A DNA stretch of 39,189 nucleotides from Planctomycetaceae bacterium (GCA_002685935.1 NYZD01000145.1:1-39189); one strand, 5' to 3'. Positions 1 through 9,089 are shown, numbered from the stretch's first letter. Notes: generated from the sequence alone by a model not told the origin. Numbers and translations are program-made.

Positions 1-1125
1 ATCTTCATGCCCATTCAGACCGATCCGTGGGGCCGCGCCACCCCCGAGTCGCGCGGCTGGGATATCTGGACCGGCGCCGCCGCTTGGCTGGCCCAGCACA
101 TGTGGTGGAGATGGGAGTACGGCGGCGACGTCGAATTCCTGCGCGGTCGGGCCTATCCCTACATGAAGGAAGTGGCCGCCTTCTATGAGACGTATCTCGT
201 GCCCGACCCGCGCGATCCTGACCGCCGACTCGTCCCCGTGCCGTCGCAGTCACCCGAGAACTATTTCGTGGGCGGCGTGACGCCGGTGAGTCTCTGCGTG
301 GCCGCGGCGATGGACCTCGAGTTCGTCCAGGAGGTCTTGTCGCACGCCATCGAAGCCGGCGAGATTCTCGAGATTGACGCCGACAAGCGCACACAGTGGC
401 GCGACATGCTGGATCGGCTGATGCCTCTGAAGATCGGTCGGCACGGTCAACTGCAGGAATGGGGTGAGGACTACGAGGAAGCCGAGCTGCACCACCGCCA
501 CTTTTCGCATCTCTACGCGCTGTTCCCCGGTGATGCGATCACGCTGGAGGACACGCCCGAACTCACCCAGGCCGCGCGCGTGTCACTGGAACGTCGTCTG
601 GCAGCCGGCGGCGGGCACACCGCTTGGAGCGCAGCCTGGGTGATGTGCTTCTGGTCGCGCCTGCGCGAGGGTGATCTGGCATACCAATACCTGCGAACAC
701 TGGCCGCCCACAGCGCCACGGGCACGCTGCTCGATCTCTACATCATGGACAATGACCCGCCGGTGTTCCAGATCGATGGCAACTTCGGCGGGACGGCGGG
801 GATCGTCGAGATGCTGATGCAGTCACACGGAGGCCTCATTCGTATTCTCCCGGCACTGCCGTCCGCGTGGCGGCGCGGTTCGGTCACAGGCCTGCGTGCT
901 CGCGGCGGGTTTGTCGTGGATATCACATGGCAAGATGGGCGATCGAAGACCGTCACGGTACGATCACAGCGTGGTGCGATGTGCCGTCTCATGCTGGGCG
1001 ATGGTCGCCAATACGCTGTCCGTGACTCCAACGCCAAGCTGGTTGAGGTCACCGCAGGGGACGATGTGATCACGTTTGAAGCGGCGCCGGGCGGAGCATA
1101 CACGATCACCCCCGAGGCCGGTTGA
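1..1125 (+). CDS. GH95-family alpha-L-fucosidase, 3' part (truncated by window start)
   Basis: The frame is open from base 1, so the start and N-terminal half lie outside the window. About 375 residues are visible of a family usually 750-850 residues long. They correspond to the second half of the (alpha/alpha)6 barrel and the C-terminal beta domain of glycoside hydrolase family 95, which removes terminal fucose from glycans by inversion. Diagnostic stretches are LQEWGEDY followed by HHRHFSHLYALFPG, then HTAWSAAW, and QIDGNFGGTAGI. The Asp of DGNFG (codon 775-777) matches the catalytic Asp region known from the bifidobacterial enzyme AfcA. The C-terminus (GAYTITPEAG) is a normal family end, so the 3' end is intact. 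The SDR gene starts 70 bases downstream on the same strand and may be co-transcribed. Some GH95 members act on L-galactose, so the exact substrate is open. The family assignment is secure from the motifs. Confidence 0.92.
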   Translation: MFMPIQTDPWGRATPESRGWDIWTGAAAWLAQHMWWRWEYGGDVEFLRGRAYPYMKEVAAFYETYLVPDPRDPDRRLVPVPSQSPENYFVGGVTPVSLCVAAAMDLEFVQEVLSHAIEAGEILEIDADKRTQWRDMLDRLMPLKIGRHGQLQEWGEDYEEAELHHRHFSHLYALFPGDAITLEDTPELTQAARVSLERRLAAGGGHTAWSAAWVMCFWSRLREGDLAYQYLRTLAAHSATGTLLDLYIMDNDPPVFQIDGNFGGTAGIVEMLMQSHGGLIRILPALPSAWRRGSVTGLRARGGFVVDITWQDGRSKTVTVRSQRGAMCRLMLGDGRQYAVRDSNAKLVEVTAGDDVITFEAAPGGAYTITPEAG

Positions 1126-1195
1126 AACGACGGGTGTTGCGTGCGACACGTGAACCGCGCCGCAGTTCGACCACTATGACTTACCGAGATGCACG

Positions 1196-2023
1196 ATGAT
1201 TCTCGTAACCGGAGCAGCGGGTGAACTGGGGAGGCCTGTTGTCGAACGGCTCGCCGAGAAGGGGGACGACATGCTGGGGACCGATCGCGTACCGCACGAT
1301 GAGTCGCCGTCAACATTCATTCAGGCCGATCTGTGCGACAGGCAGAAGGTGACGGAACTGGTGGCGGGTGCTGATGGGGTCATCCACATGGGAGCGATCC
1401 CCGGCCCCGGTCACGAGGAATACGAGACCTTCAGCAACAACGTGCAAAGCACGTTCAATGTGATCCGAGCAGCGGCGGAACAAGGCGTGCGACGTATCGT
1501 GTTTTCTTCCAGCGCCTTTGCCATGGGTTGGGCCCGCGACCCGGATGCCTTTGTGCCGCGTTACCTCCCTCTGGACGAACAGCACCCCATGATGCCGTTC
1601 GAGCCTTACGGCCTGTCGAAACAGGTTGGGGAATGCATCGGCGAGATGGTCGCGCGAAGCACGAAGACCTCGGTCGCGAGCCTGCGTTTCACAAATGTGG
1701 TGTCACCCCAGCGCCAGGCCGCATTCCCTCTGCCGCCGCCGACCCCTGACAATCCGACGACGCTGGTGATGTGGGCCTACGCCGACCCCCGTGATGTGGC
1801 ACGGGCGCACGTGTTGGCGCTTGAGGCCGATCTTGTCGGTCATGAGGCATTTTTGCTGGCACAGCCGAACACGCGATTCCGCCAACCGACGGTTGATCTA
1901 ATCCAGCGCAACTTCGGTGATCATGTCGAAATCCGAGGCCCCCTGACCGGCAACGCCAGCGTCATCAGCACAGACAAGGCCCGCCGAATGCTTGGTTTCG
2001 TGCCGCAACACCAGTGGCGCTAG
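1196..2023 (+). CDS. NAD-dependent epimerase/dehydratase (extended SDR)
   Basis: A 275-residue cytoplasmic Rossmann protein. The N-terminal nucleotide-binding motif T5-G-A-A-G-E-L-G12 fits TGxxGxxG, and an Asp (D30) at the end of strand beta2 suggests NAD(H) preference. The catalytic Y138-x3-K142 pair is present in PYGLSK, and VIHMGAIPGPG and VFSSSAFAMG are typical extended-SDR segments. Members of this branch act on nucleotide sugars, uronates or sugar acids; which one cannot be read from sequence. At 275 residues it is slightly shorter than usual (about 300), and it ends soon after MLGFVPQH, which resembles the common family ending (lGfxPxh). Its position just after a fucosidase gene suggests, but does not prove, a role in handling the released deoxy sugar. 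The ATG at 1196 is used because the glycine motif follows at once. No strong Shine-Dalgarno is visible. Confidence 0.85.
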   Translation: MILVTGAAGELGRPVVERLAEKGDDMLGTDRVPHDESPSTFIQADLCDRQKVTELVAGADGVIHMGAIPGPGHEEYETFSNNVQSTFNVIRAAAEQGVRRIVFSSSAFAMGWARDPDAFVPRYLPLDEQHPMMPFEPYGLSKQVGECIGEMVARSTKTSVASLRFTNVVSPQRQAAFPLPPPTPDNPTTLVMWAYADPRDVARAHVLALEADLVGHEAFLLAQPNTRFRQPTVDLIQRNFGDHVEIRGPLTGNASVISTDKARRMLGFVPQHQWR

Positions 2024-2100
2024 GTGGAAGTCGCGGCTGACGCGCAACGCCTCGGGCATCTGACGGCGGTGAGGCTCAATGGCGACACCCATGGATTCGA

Positions 2101-5100
2101 TCAGATCGGTTGGGTGTTCCTCAAGTTGTAAAACGGCACGACGTATTTTGTGCCGCCATGTCCGCCGCCCATGAATCGCCGCTCGGGTACCGCCAGGTGC
2201 ACCGGGACACTGCGGGAATCATGCAGCATGGCAAGGATCACCCGTTGCTTGACGAGGAAGGTGTGGAACCGGTTTCTCCTAGTCAGTGATTCCAAACGAC
2301 TATTCAGTCTCCGAGCGATCCATTCCTCGTTGGCATGCAGGTCGTCCAGTTCGGCCTCAAGCTCGTCGCGATGTTCGGCGAATCCGTCCAGATCGCTGAT
2401 CGTGCTCTTGGCCATCTTTTCGGTCCACTCGGTCGCGCCGCTGAGCGCCTTTTTCCAGATTGCGCGGCTTGGCATGGCCTGCAAATCCACGAACCAGACA
2501 TTGGAGGCATGATCGGTGTAGAACTGCCGCCACCAGACTGAAGTCGGGGGCGGCGCCAGTTCGCTGACGGGGTGGCTGGACATCTTGGCGTCGAAGTGCT
2601 GATCCAACATCTTGGCAGCCAGCGCGGCGCGCTCGTCGCGCACCTGCACGTCGATCGCGTCGAGCGGCGGCCCGGCGATGGCGCGCCAGAGGTAGAACTC
2701 CATTCCCAATTGGTGGTTTTCGATCTTCTCTATCGTTTCAGCGCGCAACACATGGCGTGCGAAGGCGGGCAGGCCGCGGAGCAGTCGCCGGAAATGATCC
2801 TCGGGCACGGCAATCGCGGCGAGCTTGCGGTACTCGTTGACGACCATGTCGACGAACGCATCGCGTCTATCTTTGGGCAGGGGATTGATTTCTTCGTTGA
2901 GCGGCAGCGCTTCGTGCAGCGCGGCGCGTAAACGAATGGATTGATCGTCGAGGGCTGCCTGTTCGGCCTCGGTGAGCGCTTGGCGAAACGGCGACGCGGA
3001 TTGCATCATCGTTGAATGGGGTATGGCCTCGCGCCGGGCGAGCAGATCGTTCCAGAGCAGGAAGAGCCAGCCGCGCTCGAAGCGGGATGGAGCGAGGCGA
3101 TGGGCGGTTTCAAATGCCTGGATGCAGGCGCGGGCGGTAGGTTCGGATTCCGCGCCGCTGTCGCGCTGGATTCGGGTGGCCCAGGTGCGGGCTTTGAATT
3201 TGGCGAAGCGGTAGTCGGTCATTGGCGGGACGCCATCGGCGCCCTGCTGATCCATGACCTTGAGGAGGGGCATGTATTCATCGTTCCAGAATGCCCGGCG
3301 CAGGGGGATGTAGGCTTGGTCGGCGGACCGGCCTGTGACTTGTGCCATGAGTTCCACGAACGGATCGACGGGCGGCGGGCCGGGCGGGGGGGGGTTGTTG
3401 GATTGCGTGGGTTTCTCGGCTACGGGTGGGTCGGGGGATTCGAATTTGATTGGCAGCCGTGCGCCGCGGGCGATTATGGCGCCGTTGGCATCGACGATCT
3501 GTACCTCGTCGTTGACGGTTTTGATTGTGCGCGGGCCGTCTTTGGTTTCCCAGACGGCTTGGCCGTCTTTGAGCGTCACTTCGCCCATGAAAGAGTACGA
3601 ACTGTTAGCGCGGAGAAAGTATCTATCGCTGTCGAATATGAGAACCACATCAGGACGCAGGACATAACGCACGTTACCTCGGTACACAGCCAGAAGTCCA
3701 TCTTCAATGCCGAACTCCAATCCCGTCACGCCGCTGGGAATGCTGCCACCGGCGGCCGAAGTGGGAATTTCGCCCGAGGCAGCGTAGACGAGCATATTGA
3801 GGAATGCGCTGTACTCTGTGTCCCACGATTGGAAGAGGCTTCCGATCGGCCAGTGCGCCGACTTTCTGTCAGGGCGGACGCCCAGCACCGCCCAGCGCGT
3901 CGAGTCAAAGGCCATTTCGATCAGCACGTAGCGCTGCGCGCTCTTGGCGGGCCAGTCGACACGAGCCATGGCAAACCGACCACGCACGTCAATCTCAGTG
4001 ATGCGCGTCATCGCGTTGGGTTCTTCGGCGAAGACCTTACGGAGCTTGGCTGCGTGTTTTGGCAGTTCGCGCGTTAGGAATGAATGCCGAGGGAAACGGG
4101 AAATCACACCGAAGGTCTGGGAGGCCGTCGCTTCATCATCGCCGTCGACGATGGCTTGCAGGAACTTCGCCGCCGCCTGCCGGACGGGTCCTTCGTAGGC
4201 TTCTCGTTTCGGGTCCATTGCTTCGCGCAGCAGTTGTTGGACTTGGGGATGCGGCCTGGCCAAATGGATCGGGCGTACGGGCGCCTCGTGGAATGGGCCG
4301 CGCGTGATGACCCATGGATCGGCGCCGTGCTCGAGCAAAAGCTCTACCAGATCATGGCGGGCGGTGGCTTCGTCTGCGCTGCCGACGTTCATATGCTCTC
4401 CGGCGGCGATGTGCAGAGGCGTCATTCCCTGGGAGTTGGTGAGCGTGAGATCGGCGTTGTGTTTCAGCAGAAGGCGGGTCATTGGCAGGTCTGCAAATTC
4501 GATCGCGCGGTGAAGCGACGTGGATTTCATATTGCTGGCTGTGATGATGTTTGGATTGGCCCCATGTGACAGCAGCCACTGGGCGAACCGCAGGTTATGA
4601 TCCGCGCGTCGGTGCGATTCACACAGACGAATGAGGGCCGTCGCCCTCCCGCCACCAGTATGATTCACGTCCACGCCCGCCCGCCGCGCGGCGTCGGCGA
4701 GTTCGAGGACGATGGGATGATCTGTCTGGTCGGCAACGGACGCGAGGCTGTGAAGCAGCGTGTTTCCATCATCATCGACCGCAGTCAGCGACGCTTTGTG
4801 TTTGAGAAGGACGCGAATGATTTCGGGTCGGGCATCTTCCTCGGGGGTTGGAAAGTGCAACAGGCGCACCGCGGCGTGGAGCGGGGAACTTAGCCAGTCG
4901 GAGATATTGGCGTAGGACTGTTGGACCCACTTGGGATGTGCGTTCAGTAGTTTGGTGAGTTGCTGGGGGTCGGCGCGGTAGATGGCGCGGAAGACGTGAT
5001 GTGGTCTTGGGCCACGCTTGGCTTGGGGAATGCGGGCGGCGAGCGGCGTGTTGTCAGCGGGCTGATCGACGATCACGTTGCCGTGACGATCTTTGAACCA

Positions 5101-6699
5101 ATCGATGAATCGCGCCAGCTTTTCAAACTGGTTAGTGGGCAACCCATCGACATCGGTGATGCGCCAGCCGGCGTCGGACTTGCTGAGCGTCAACACGATG
5201 TGGTAATCCGACGCTTCGCCAGGGATGGCAAACTCGAAGGCATTGGTGTAGGCAATGGCCTGGGTGTCGGCGACGTGCAGGGCCTGGACGTAGAGCTTAT
5301 CGATGGGGGCTAACAACGCGGGCATCATCAACATTTCGGGAAGGCCCGGGCGGCTTTGCTTGGACATCAGTGCGGTGGCGTGTTCGAACTCGCCGAGGAT
5401 GCAGGCGGTCAATGCCGCTTCGGCGACCTGGCGGGGTGTCTGACGATCCACCTCGGTCGGCCCGGGAACTATCGAACCGGCGTCGGCGGGTCCGACCATT
5501 GCCAGCGGCAAGACCACGCCGGCCAGGACCACCATCGCGACAACCACGCCGAGCCGCGTCCATGCACGGCGATTGCGGCGGGCATCCAGGATGGCACGCA
5601 TCCGCCCCTCCAGCGTCGAGCGACGCGCCATCGCGATCGAACCATACGCCGCGAGTGTCCCTTCCTTCAGACCCGAGGCGATCTCAACCAGATGCGTCGC
5701 GTAATCACTGGACCGTTGCCCGCTGGCCAGCACCAGATCGTCGCACGCTACCTCGGCTTCGCTGTGCATCCGCCTCAGCGCCAGCCAGCACAACGGATTG
5801 AACCAGTACAGCGCACAAGCCAGGCGACCGATCAGTCGGGTCAGGCAGTCATGCCGACGAGCGTGGGCCAACTCGTGAAGCAACACCGCCCATCGTCGAT
5901 CCATCGACCAGTCGTCGGCACTGAGCGGGATCACGATCGTCACGCGGAAGATGCCATAGATCAGCGGCATGGGTTCGGCGCTACTCTTCAGGAGAACCAC
6001 GCGGCGACGAATACCCAGGGACTGTGCGGCCTGGCGAGCAAGCGTCACCCACTCACCGTCGCCGACGCGCTGCGACGTGCGCGCCAGACGCCGCACACTG
6101 GCGCGGCCAAGGAGTATGGGAACGAGACACAGGATGACGCCCGTCGCCCACACGCCGAACGCCCAATGGGTCACGGACAACGCCCGTGAATCCGGCTGGG
6201 GTGATTCGTGCCGCTCCGGTGCCGCGGCGGGAATTGGATCAAAAGTGGCTGCTGGAGGAACGACGGCATCGACAACGCCCGAGGCGTGCTCGGCAGTCGT
6301 CGGCATATGTGTTGACGCAGGTACAATTACCGGCGGAGCGTCAATGGATGTGTCAGAGGCACTGACCCGATCGGAATTCGACGCCCTTTCATCGGTCTGG
6401 TCGACGACGTCGTGGCCTGCGTGCGAACTCTCGGTCAATATACTTGTCGGCGCTTCCGAACGCGCCCATGCAGGCAAGATACGCCACGCCGGCAGCGCGG
6501 CCGACGCGACGGGCAGCAGCAACATCGCCCCGAGCACGAGCGACCAACCCAGATGCCGCGTAGCGGCCGATGTCCGTCGCATGGCCGTGATCGTCACACC
6601 GACAACGATCACCAGCGCGACACTTTTGATCGTCGCGTCCAGCATCCACGGCGCCCATGCTGAAGCATACTCCATGGCAAATTCGATGAAGGTATTCAT
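2101..6699 (-). CDS. Giant BlaR1/MecR1-type M56 metallopeptidase with ankyrin repeats and long extracytoplasmic extension
   Basis: A 1532-residue membrane protein, whereas ordinary BlaR1 is about 600. Residues 20-70 and 176-197 hold membrane helices around a low-complexity loop. The M56 zinc-protease core follows, with H275-E-L-A-H279 and the downstream glutamate of HSEAEVACD (E316) as expected ligands. A last membrane helix lies near 380-402. From there on the chain should be outside the cytoplasm. It holds a domain of about 140 residues, a block of ankyrin-like repeats at roughly 570-825 (TPLHIAAGEH, LLLEHGADP), a mixed region with SnoaL-like and beta-rich segments, a proline-rich linker near 1095-1105, and a C-terminal helical domain I do not recognise. 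The start at 6699 lies 2 bases past the blaI stop. The frame stays open to 6927, but that extension would overlap blaI and carries no family sequence. The inferred role is to sense an external signal and cleave the BlaI repressor. Confidence 0.85.
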   Translation of the reverse strand: MNTFIEFAMEYASAWAPWMLDATIKSVALVIVVGVTITAMRRTSAATRHLGWSLVLGAMLLLPVASAALPAWRILPAWARSEAPTSILTESSHAGHDVVDQTDERASNSDRVSASDTSIDAPPVIVPASTHMPTTAEHASGVVDAVVPPAATFDPIPAAAPERHESPQPDSRALSVTHWAFGVWATGVILCLVPILLGRASVRRLARTSQRVGDGEWVTLARQAAQSLGIRRRVVLLKSSAEPMPLIYGIFRVTIVIPLSADDWSMDRRWAVLLHELAHARRHDCLTRLIGRLACALYWFNPLCWLALRRMHSEAEVACDDLVLASGQRSSDYATHLVEIASGLKEGTLAAYGSIAMARRSTLEGRMRAILDARRNRRAWTRLGVVVAMVVLAGVVLPLAMVGPADAGSIVPGPTEVDRQTPRQVAEAALTACILGEFEHATALMSKQSRPGLPEMLMMPALLAPIDKLYVQALHVADTQAIAYTNAFEFAIPGEASDYHIVLTLSKSDAGWRITDVDGLPTNQFEKLARFIDWFKDRHGNVIVDQPADNTPLAARIPQAKRGPRPHHVFRAIYRADPQQLTKLLNAHPKWVQQSYANISDWLSSPLHAAVRLLHFPTPEEDARPEIIRVLLKHKASLTAVDDDGNTLLHSLASVADQTDHPIVLELADAARRAGVDVNHTGGGRATALIRLCESHRRADHNLRFAQWLLSHGANPNIITASNMKSTSLHRAIEFADLPMTRLLLKHNADLTLTNSQGMTPLHIAAGEHMNVGSADEATARHDLVELLLEHGADPWVITRGPFHEAPVRPIHLARPHPQVQQLLREAMDPKREAYEGPVRQAAAKFLQAIVDGDDEATASQTFGVISRFPRHSFLTRELPKHAAKLRKVFAEEPNAMTRITEIDVRGRFAMARVDWPAKSAQRYVLIEMAFDSTRWAVLGVRPDRKSAHWPIGSLFQSWDTEYSAFLNMLVYAASGEIPTSAAGGSIPSGVTGLEFGIEDGLLAVYRGNVRYVLRPDVVLIFDSDRYFLRANSSYSFMGEVTLKDGQAVWETKDGPRTIKTVNDEVQIVDANGAIIARGARLPIKFESPDPPVAEKPTQSNNPPPPGPPPVDPFVELMAQVTGRSADQAYIPLRRAFWNDEYMPLLKVMDQQGADGVPPMTDYRFAKFKARTWATRIQRDSGAESEPTARACIQAFETAHRLAPSRFERGWLFLLWNDLLARREAIPHSTMMQSASPFRQALTEAEQAALDDQSIRLRAALHEALPLNEEINPLPKDRRDAFVDMVVNEYRKLAAIAVPEDHFRRLLRGLPAFARHVLRAETIEKIENHQLGMEFYLWRAIAGPPLDAIDVQVRDERAALAAKMLDQHFDAKMSSHPVSELAPPPTSVWWRQFYTDHASNVWFVDLQAMPSRAIWKKALSGATEWTEKMAKSTISDLDGFAEHRDELEAELDDLHANEEWIARRLNSRLESLTRRNRFHTFLVKQRVILAMLHDSRSVPVHLAVPERRFMGGGHGGTKYVVPFYNLRNTQPI
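3386..3394. repeat. Homopolymer tract of nine G (nine C on the coding strand)
   Basis: An uninterrupted G9 run sits inside the M56 gene and encodes the proline-rich linker between its middle and C-terminal regions. Such runs are prone to replication slippage and to sequencing error. A one-base change would remove the last third of the protein. The reading frame is intact as given. Confidence 0.9.
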
Positions 6700-6701
6700 G
6701 A

Positions 6702-7085
6702 TCAATCGTCTTTCCGTCGTGCCTCTCGGATGAGCTGCGCCAAGTGCCGCAGATCTTCGTCGGAAATGGTGTTGTTCTGGCGAGACAAATGCGCGGCCAT
6801 GGCGTCCCGGACTGAGCCACCAAAGAACGTGTCGATCACGCGCTGCAGAGCCGGCAATCCCGCACGCCGTCTTGAGATCGTTGGTTTGTAGATGTATTCG
6901 CGCCCACGCGTCGAGTGCGTCAGGCATTGCTTGTCTTCAAGAATGCGTAGCATCACCCGCAAGGCGCCCCGCGTGGGGGCATCTGGAAGATCCTCGCGAA
7001 TCTCGGCACTGGACGCTTCGCCCCGCGCGAAAATCACATCCATGATCTGGCGTTCCCGCCGGCTGAGCTGCGATCCCATGTCCAT
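6702..7085 (-). CDS. BlaI/MecI-family transcriptional repressor
   Basis: A 127-residue winged-helix repressor of the BlaI/MecI/CopY class. The N-terminal half carries the DNA-binding domain: LSRRERQIMDVIFARGEASSAEIRE for the first helices, TRGALRVMLRILEDKQCL as recognition helix, and HSTRGREYIYKP as the wing. The C-terminal third (LQRVIDTFFGGSVRDAMAAHL) is the dimerisation region, where partner M56 proteases normally cut. The ATG at 7085 is preceded by GGGGAG six bases upstream. A second ATG at 7079 is less well placed. The gene is followed after 2 bases by the M56 peptidase, the standard repressor/sensor pair. A palindromic operator overlaps the promoter upstream, so autorepression is likely. 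No beta-lactamase gene lies nearby. In planctomycete-type genomes such pairs are numerous and regulate unknown targets. Confidence 0.93.
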   Translation of the reverse strand: MDMGSQLSRRERQIMDVIFARGEASSAEIREDLPDAPTRGALRVMLRILEDKQCLTHSTRGREYIYKPTISRRRAGLPALQRVIDTFFGGSVRDAMAAHLSRQNNTISDEDLRHLAQLIREARRKDD

Positions 7086-7156
7086 TGGATTGCTCCCCGT
7101 CAGGCCGTACGACCAGCTTGCCGCGCCTGGAGCCCGTCGCCCCGGGTGACGCGACA

Positions 7157-7176
7157 ACGGATAATATTTTATCCGT
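7157..7176 (-). promoter_or_regulatory. Palindromic operator, probable BlaI binding site
   Basis: A perfect inverted repeat ACGGATAA-N4-TTATCCGT with 8-base arms. It is AT-rich in a GC-rich background and overlaps the -10 of the blaI promoter about 72 bases before the blaI start. Position and symmetry fit a site for the dimeric repressor encoded downstream. Binding itself is inferred. Confidence 0.75.
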
Positions 7177-7194
7177 CACTCCGAGGCCGGTCAA
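7166..7194 (-). promoter_or_regulatory. Sigma70-type promoter of blaI-M56
   Basis: Reading on the minus strand, TTGACC (7194-7189) and TAAAAT (7171-7166) are separated by exactly 17 bases. The -10 lies inside the palindromic operator, so a bound repressor would block RNA polymerase. The leader before the blaI ATG would be about 75 bases. Confidence 0.7.
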
Positions 7195-7275
7195 GGCGTG
7201 ATACACACTTCGTCAGGCAAATTATCGAATGGGCTCGGGCATGCAGGAATCGGTCGGGTCGCCAGCCGGCTCCAA

Positions 7276-9027
7276 TCACGCGAGTGTCGGCACTGGGCCG
7301 GCGATCGTGTCGTATTCGCTGATGGGGGATTTGTCGCCGCTCTTGAGTAGGTCGAGGTCACGGACGAGCGTGGCGTGATTGGTTTCAATGAAACGTCGGG
7401 CGACGCTTTGCTTGCGCTCATTCGCGATAGCCTGACGCAGCAGCAGGTGGCCGACGAGGACGGTGATCGCAGCGTCGACCAGTTTTCGGCCGTAGAGGTC
7501 CATGTAGTCGCCGCCCTGCTCCTTGACAAACGCAACGGCATCGATGACGCGCTCGCGGGCATCAATGAGTTTCCCTCGAAGAACGCTGAGCGCTTCGTCG
7601 CCATACACGGCCTTTTCGAGTTCCGTGACGCGCTTTTCAAACGCATCACCGCACACGCCGCGCACCGCCGCGACAATCTGCAATTGGCTCGTGCCTTCAT
7701 AGATGGTCGTAATTCGGGCGTCGCGCAGGTAGCGCTCCGCCGGGTAGTCAGTCATGTATCCGGAGCCGCCGAGCACCTGCAAGGCATCGTTGGCGACGGT
7801 GACGCACATCTCGGACGCGTAATACTTGCTCATGGGCGTGAGCATGCCGTTGAGCCGTTTGTACGCGCGGGCCTGGGCCTTGCGCTGCTTGAGTTCAGCC
7901 TTATCGTCAGGCGGCTGTGTTTCAAGAATGCGATGATTGTTGTTCTCCAGATCGCACACGCGACAGGTCTCGTAGACCAGGGCCCGGGCCGCTTCGATGG
8001 CGATCTTCATGTTGGTGACCATCTCGGCGACGGCGGGCAGACGTTCGATCGACACGCCGAACTGCTGGCGGGTGTGGGCGTAACGGCGTGCTTCTCGGAA
8101 CGCCGCCTCGGCGATGCCCAGGGACTGGCCGGCGATACCGAGACGGGCGCCATTCATCAGGGCCATCACGTATCGGATCAATCCGAGTTGCCGCTGGCCG
8201 ATCAGCTTGGCGGGGGTGTCGTCATACACCAGTTCACAGGTGGGGGACCCGTGGATGCCAAGTTTCCCCTCGAGGCGGCGCACCCACAAGCGCGGCCCGC
8301 GGTCGGCGAGGAACAGGCTGAGGCCGCGCCCGTCCTTACTGTCCGGTTCGCTACGCGCCAACGTCAGCAGCACGTCGCCGCAGCCGTTGGTGATGAAACG
8401 TTTGACACCCGACAAGCGCCACTGCCCGTCCTCATCCTGCCAGGCCCGCAGCGCGACGGCCTGAAGATCGCTACCCGCGTCCGGTTCGGTGAGCGCCATG
8501 GCGCCGGTCAACTCACCGTCGGCAAAACGCGGCAGGTAATCATCTTTGATGTCGTCATCAGCGAAGACGTTGATGGTCTCAGCGATGCCCTGCAGGCCGA
8601 ACAGGTTCATCAATGATGCATCGGCGCGGCTGATGATTTCGATAGCCATGGTGTAGATCGTGGTCGGACAGTTCAGTCCGCCGTATTGCCGCGGCACGGT
8701 GAACCCCATAAGCCCGGCCTGGCTGAGTGCTTCCAGATTGTCCTGCGTGTCCTCGTTGAGGGTAACGGTGCCATCGGGGTTCAGCGTGTGTCCGGCGCGG
8801 TCGACACTCGACCCGCGCGGGGCGACGGCGTCGCCCGCCACGTCACCGGCAATGTGCAATATGCGCCGATAGTTGTCGATCGCGTCGGCCACGTCGCGCG
8901 GCGCATAGGTCGGGCCCAAATCATCTTCGCCGGAAAAGCCGGCCTCCTGCGCCGCGGCGATCTCAGCCAGATCAAGGTGATCAAAGAGAAACTGAAGGTC
9001 GTCGTTGTCGTCGAAAAAGTTGGCCAT
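7276..9027 (-). CDS. Acyl-CoA dehydrogenase with C-terminal extension
   Basis: A 583-residue FAD enzyme that oxidises an acyl-CoA to the enoyl-CoA and passes electrons to ETF. Both family signatures are present: GAMALTEPDAGSDL in the middle domain and the stretch from QVLGGSGYMTDYPAERYL to IYEGTSQLQ near the C-terminus, with the usual active-site Glu in YEGT. The protein is about 200 residues longer than the classical 380-residue enzymes. It has an N-terminal helical extension (MANFFDDNDDLQF) and an extra C-terminal helical domain, as in the roughly 590-residue subfamily. The ATG at 9027 is preferred over a TTG eight codons upstream, although no clear Shine-Dalgarno is visible. The gene lies 62 bases after etfA on the same strand, so it probably belongs to the etfB-etfA unit that supplies its acceptor. 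Chain-length specificity cannot be assigned. Confidence 0.92.
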   Translation of the reverse strand: MANFFDDNDDLQFLFDHLDLAEIAAAQEAGFSGEDDLGPTYAPRDVADAIDNYRRILHIAGDVAGDAVAPRGSSVDRAGHTLNPDGTVTLNEDTQDNLEALSQAGLMGFTVPRQYGGLNCPTTIYTMAIEIISRADASLMNLFGLQGIAETINVFADDDIKDDYLPRFADGELTGAMALTEPDAGSDLQAVALRAWQDEDGQWRLSGVKRFITNGCGDVLLTLARSEPDSKDGRGLSLFLADRGPRLWVRRLEGKLGIHGSPTCELVYDDTPAKLIGQRQLGLIRYVMALMNGARLGIAGQSLGIAEAAFREARRYAHTRQQFGVSIERLPAVAEMVTNMKIAIEAARALVYETCRVCDLENNNHRILETQPPDDKAELKQRKAQARAYKRLNGMLTPMSKYYASEMCVTVANDALQVLGGSGYMTDYPAERYLRDARITTIYEGTSQLQIVAAVRGVCGDAFEKRVTELEKAVYGDEALSVLRGKLIDARERVIDAVAFVKEQGGDYMDLYGRKLVDAAITVLVGHLLLRQAIANERKQSVARRFIETNHATLVRDLDLLKSGDKSPISEYDTIAGPVPTLA

Positions 9028-9089
9028 GGCGGTAGGTCCGAATGCGATCAACGTTCATGAATCATGAACAGAACTATCTGCGCTACTTC

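Noticed and set aside
2021-2130. Readthrough of the SDR TAG stop into 35 more codons
   Set aside because: The frame is open after TAG, but the added sequence has no SDR character and runs antisense into the M56 gene end. It also shows how often such readthrough frames occur here.
6700-6927. N-terminal extension of the M56 peptidase by 76 residues
   Set aside because: It would overlap most of blaI in another frame and has no membrane helix or family sequence. The ATG at 6699, directly after the blaI stop, is the normal start.
7375-8616. Open frame of 413 codons on the plus strand
   Set aside because: It lies entirely antisense to the well-supported acyl-CoA dehydrogenase gene and shows no domain. 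Long antisense frames are common in GC-rich DNA.
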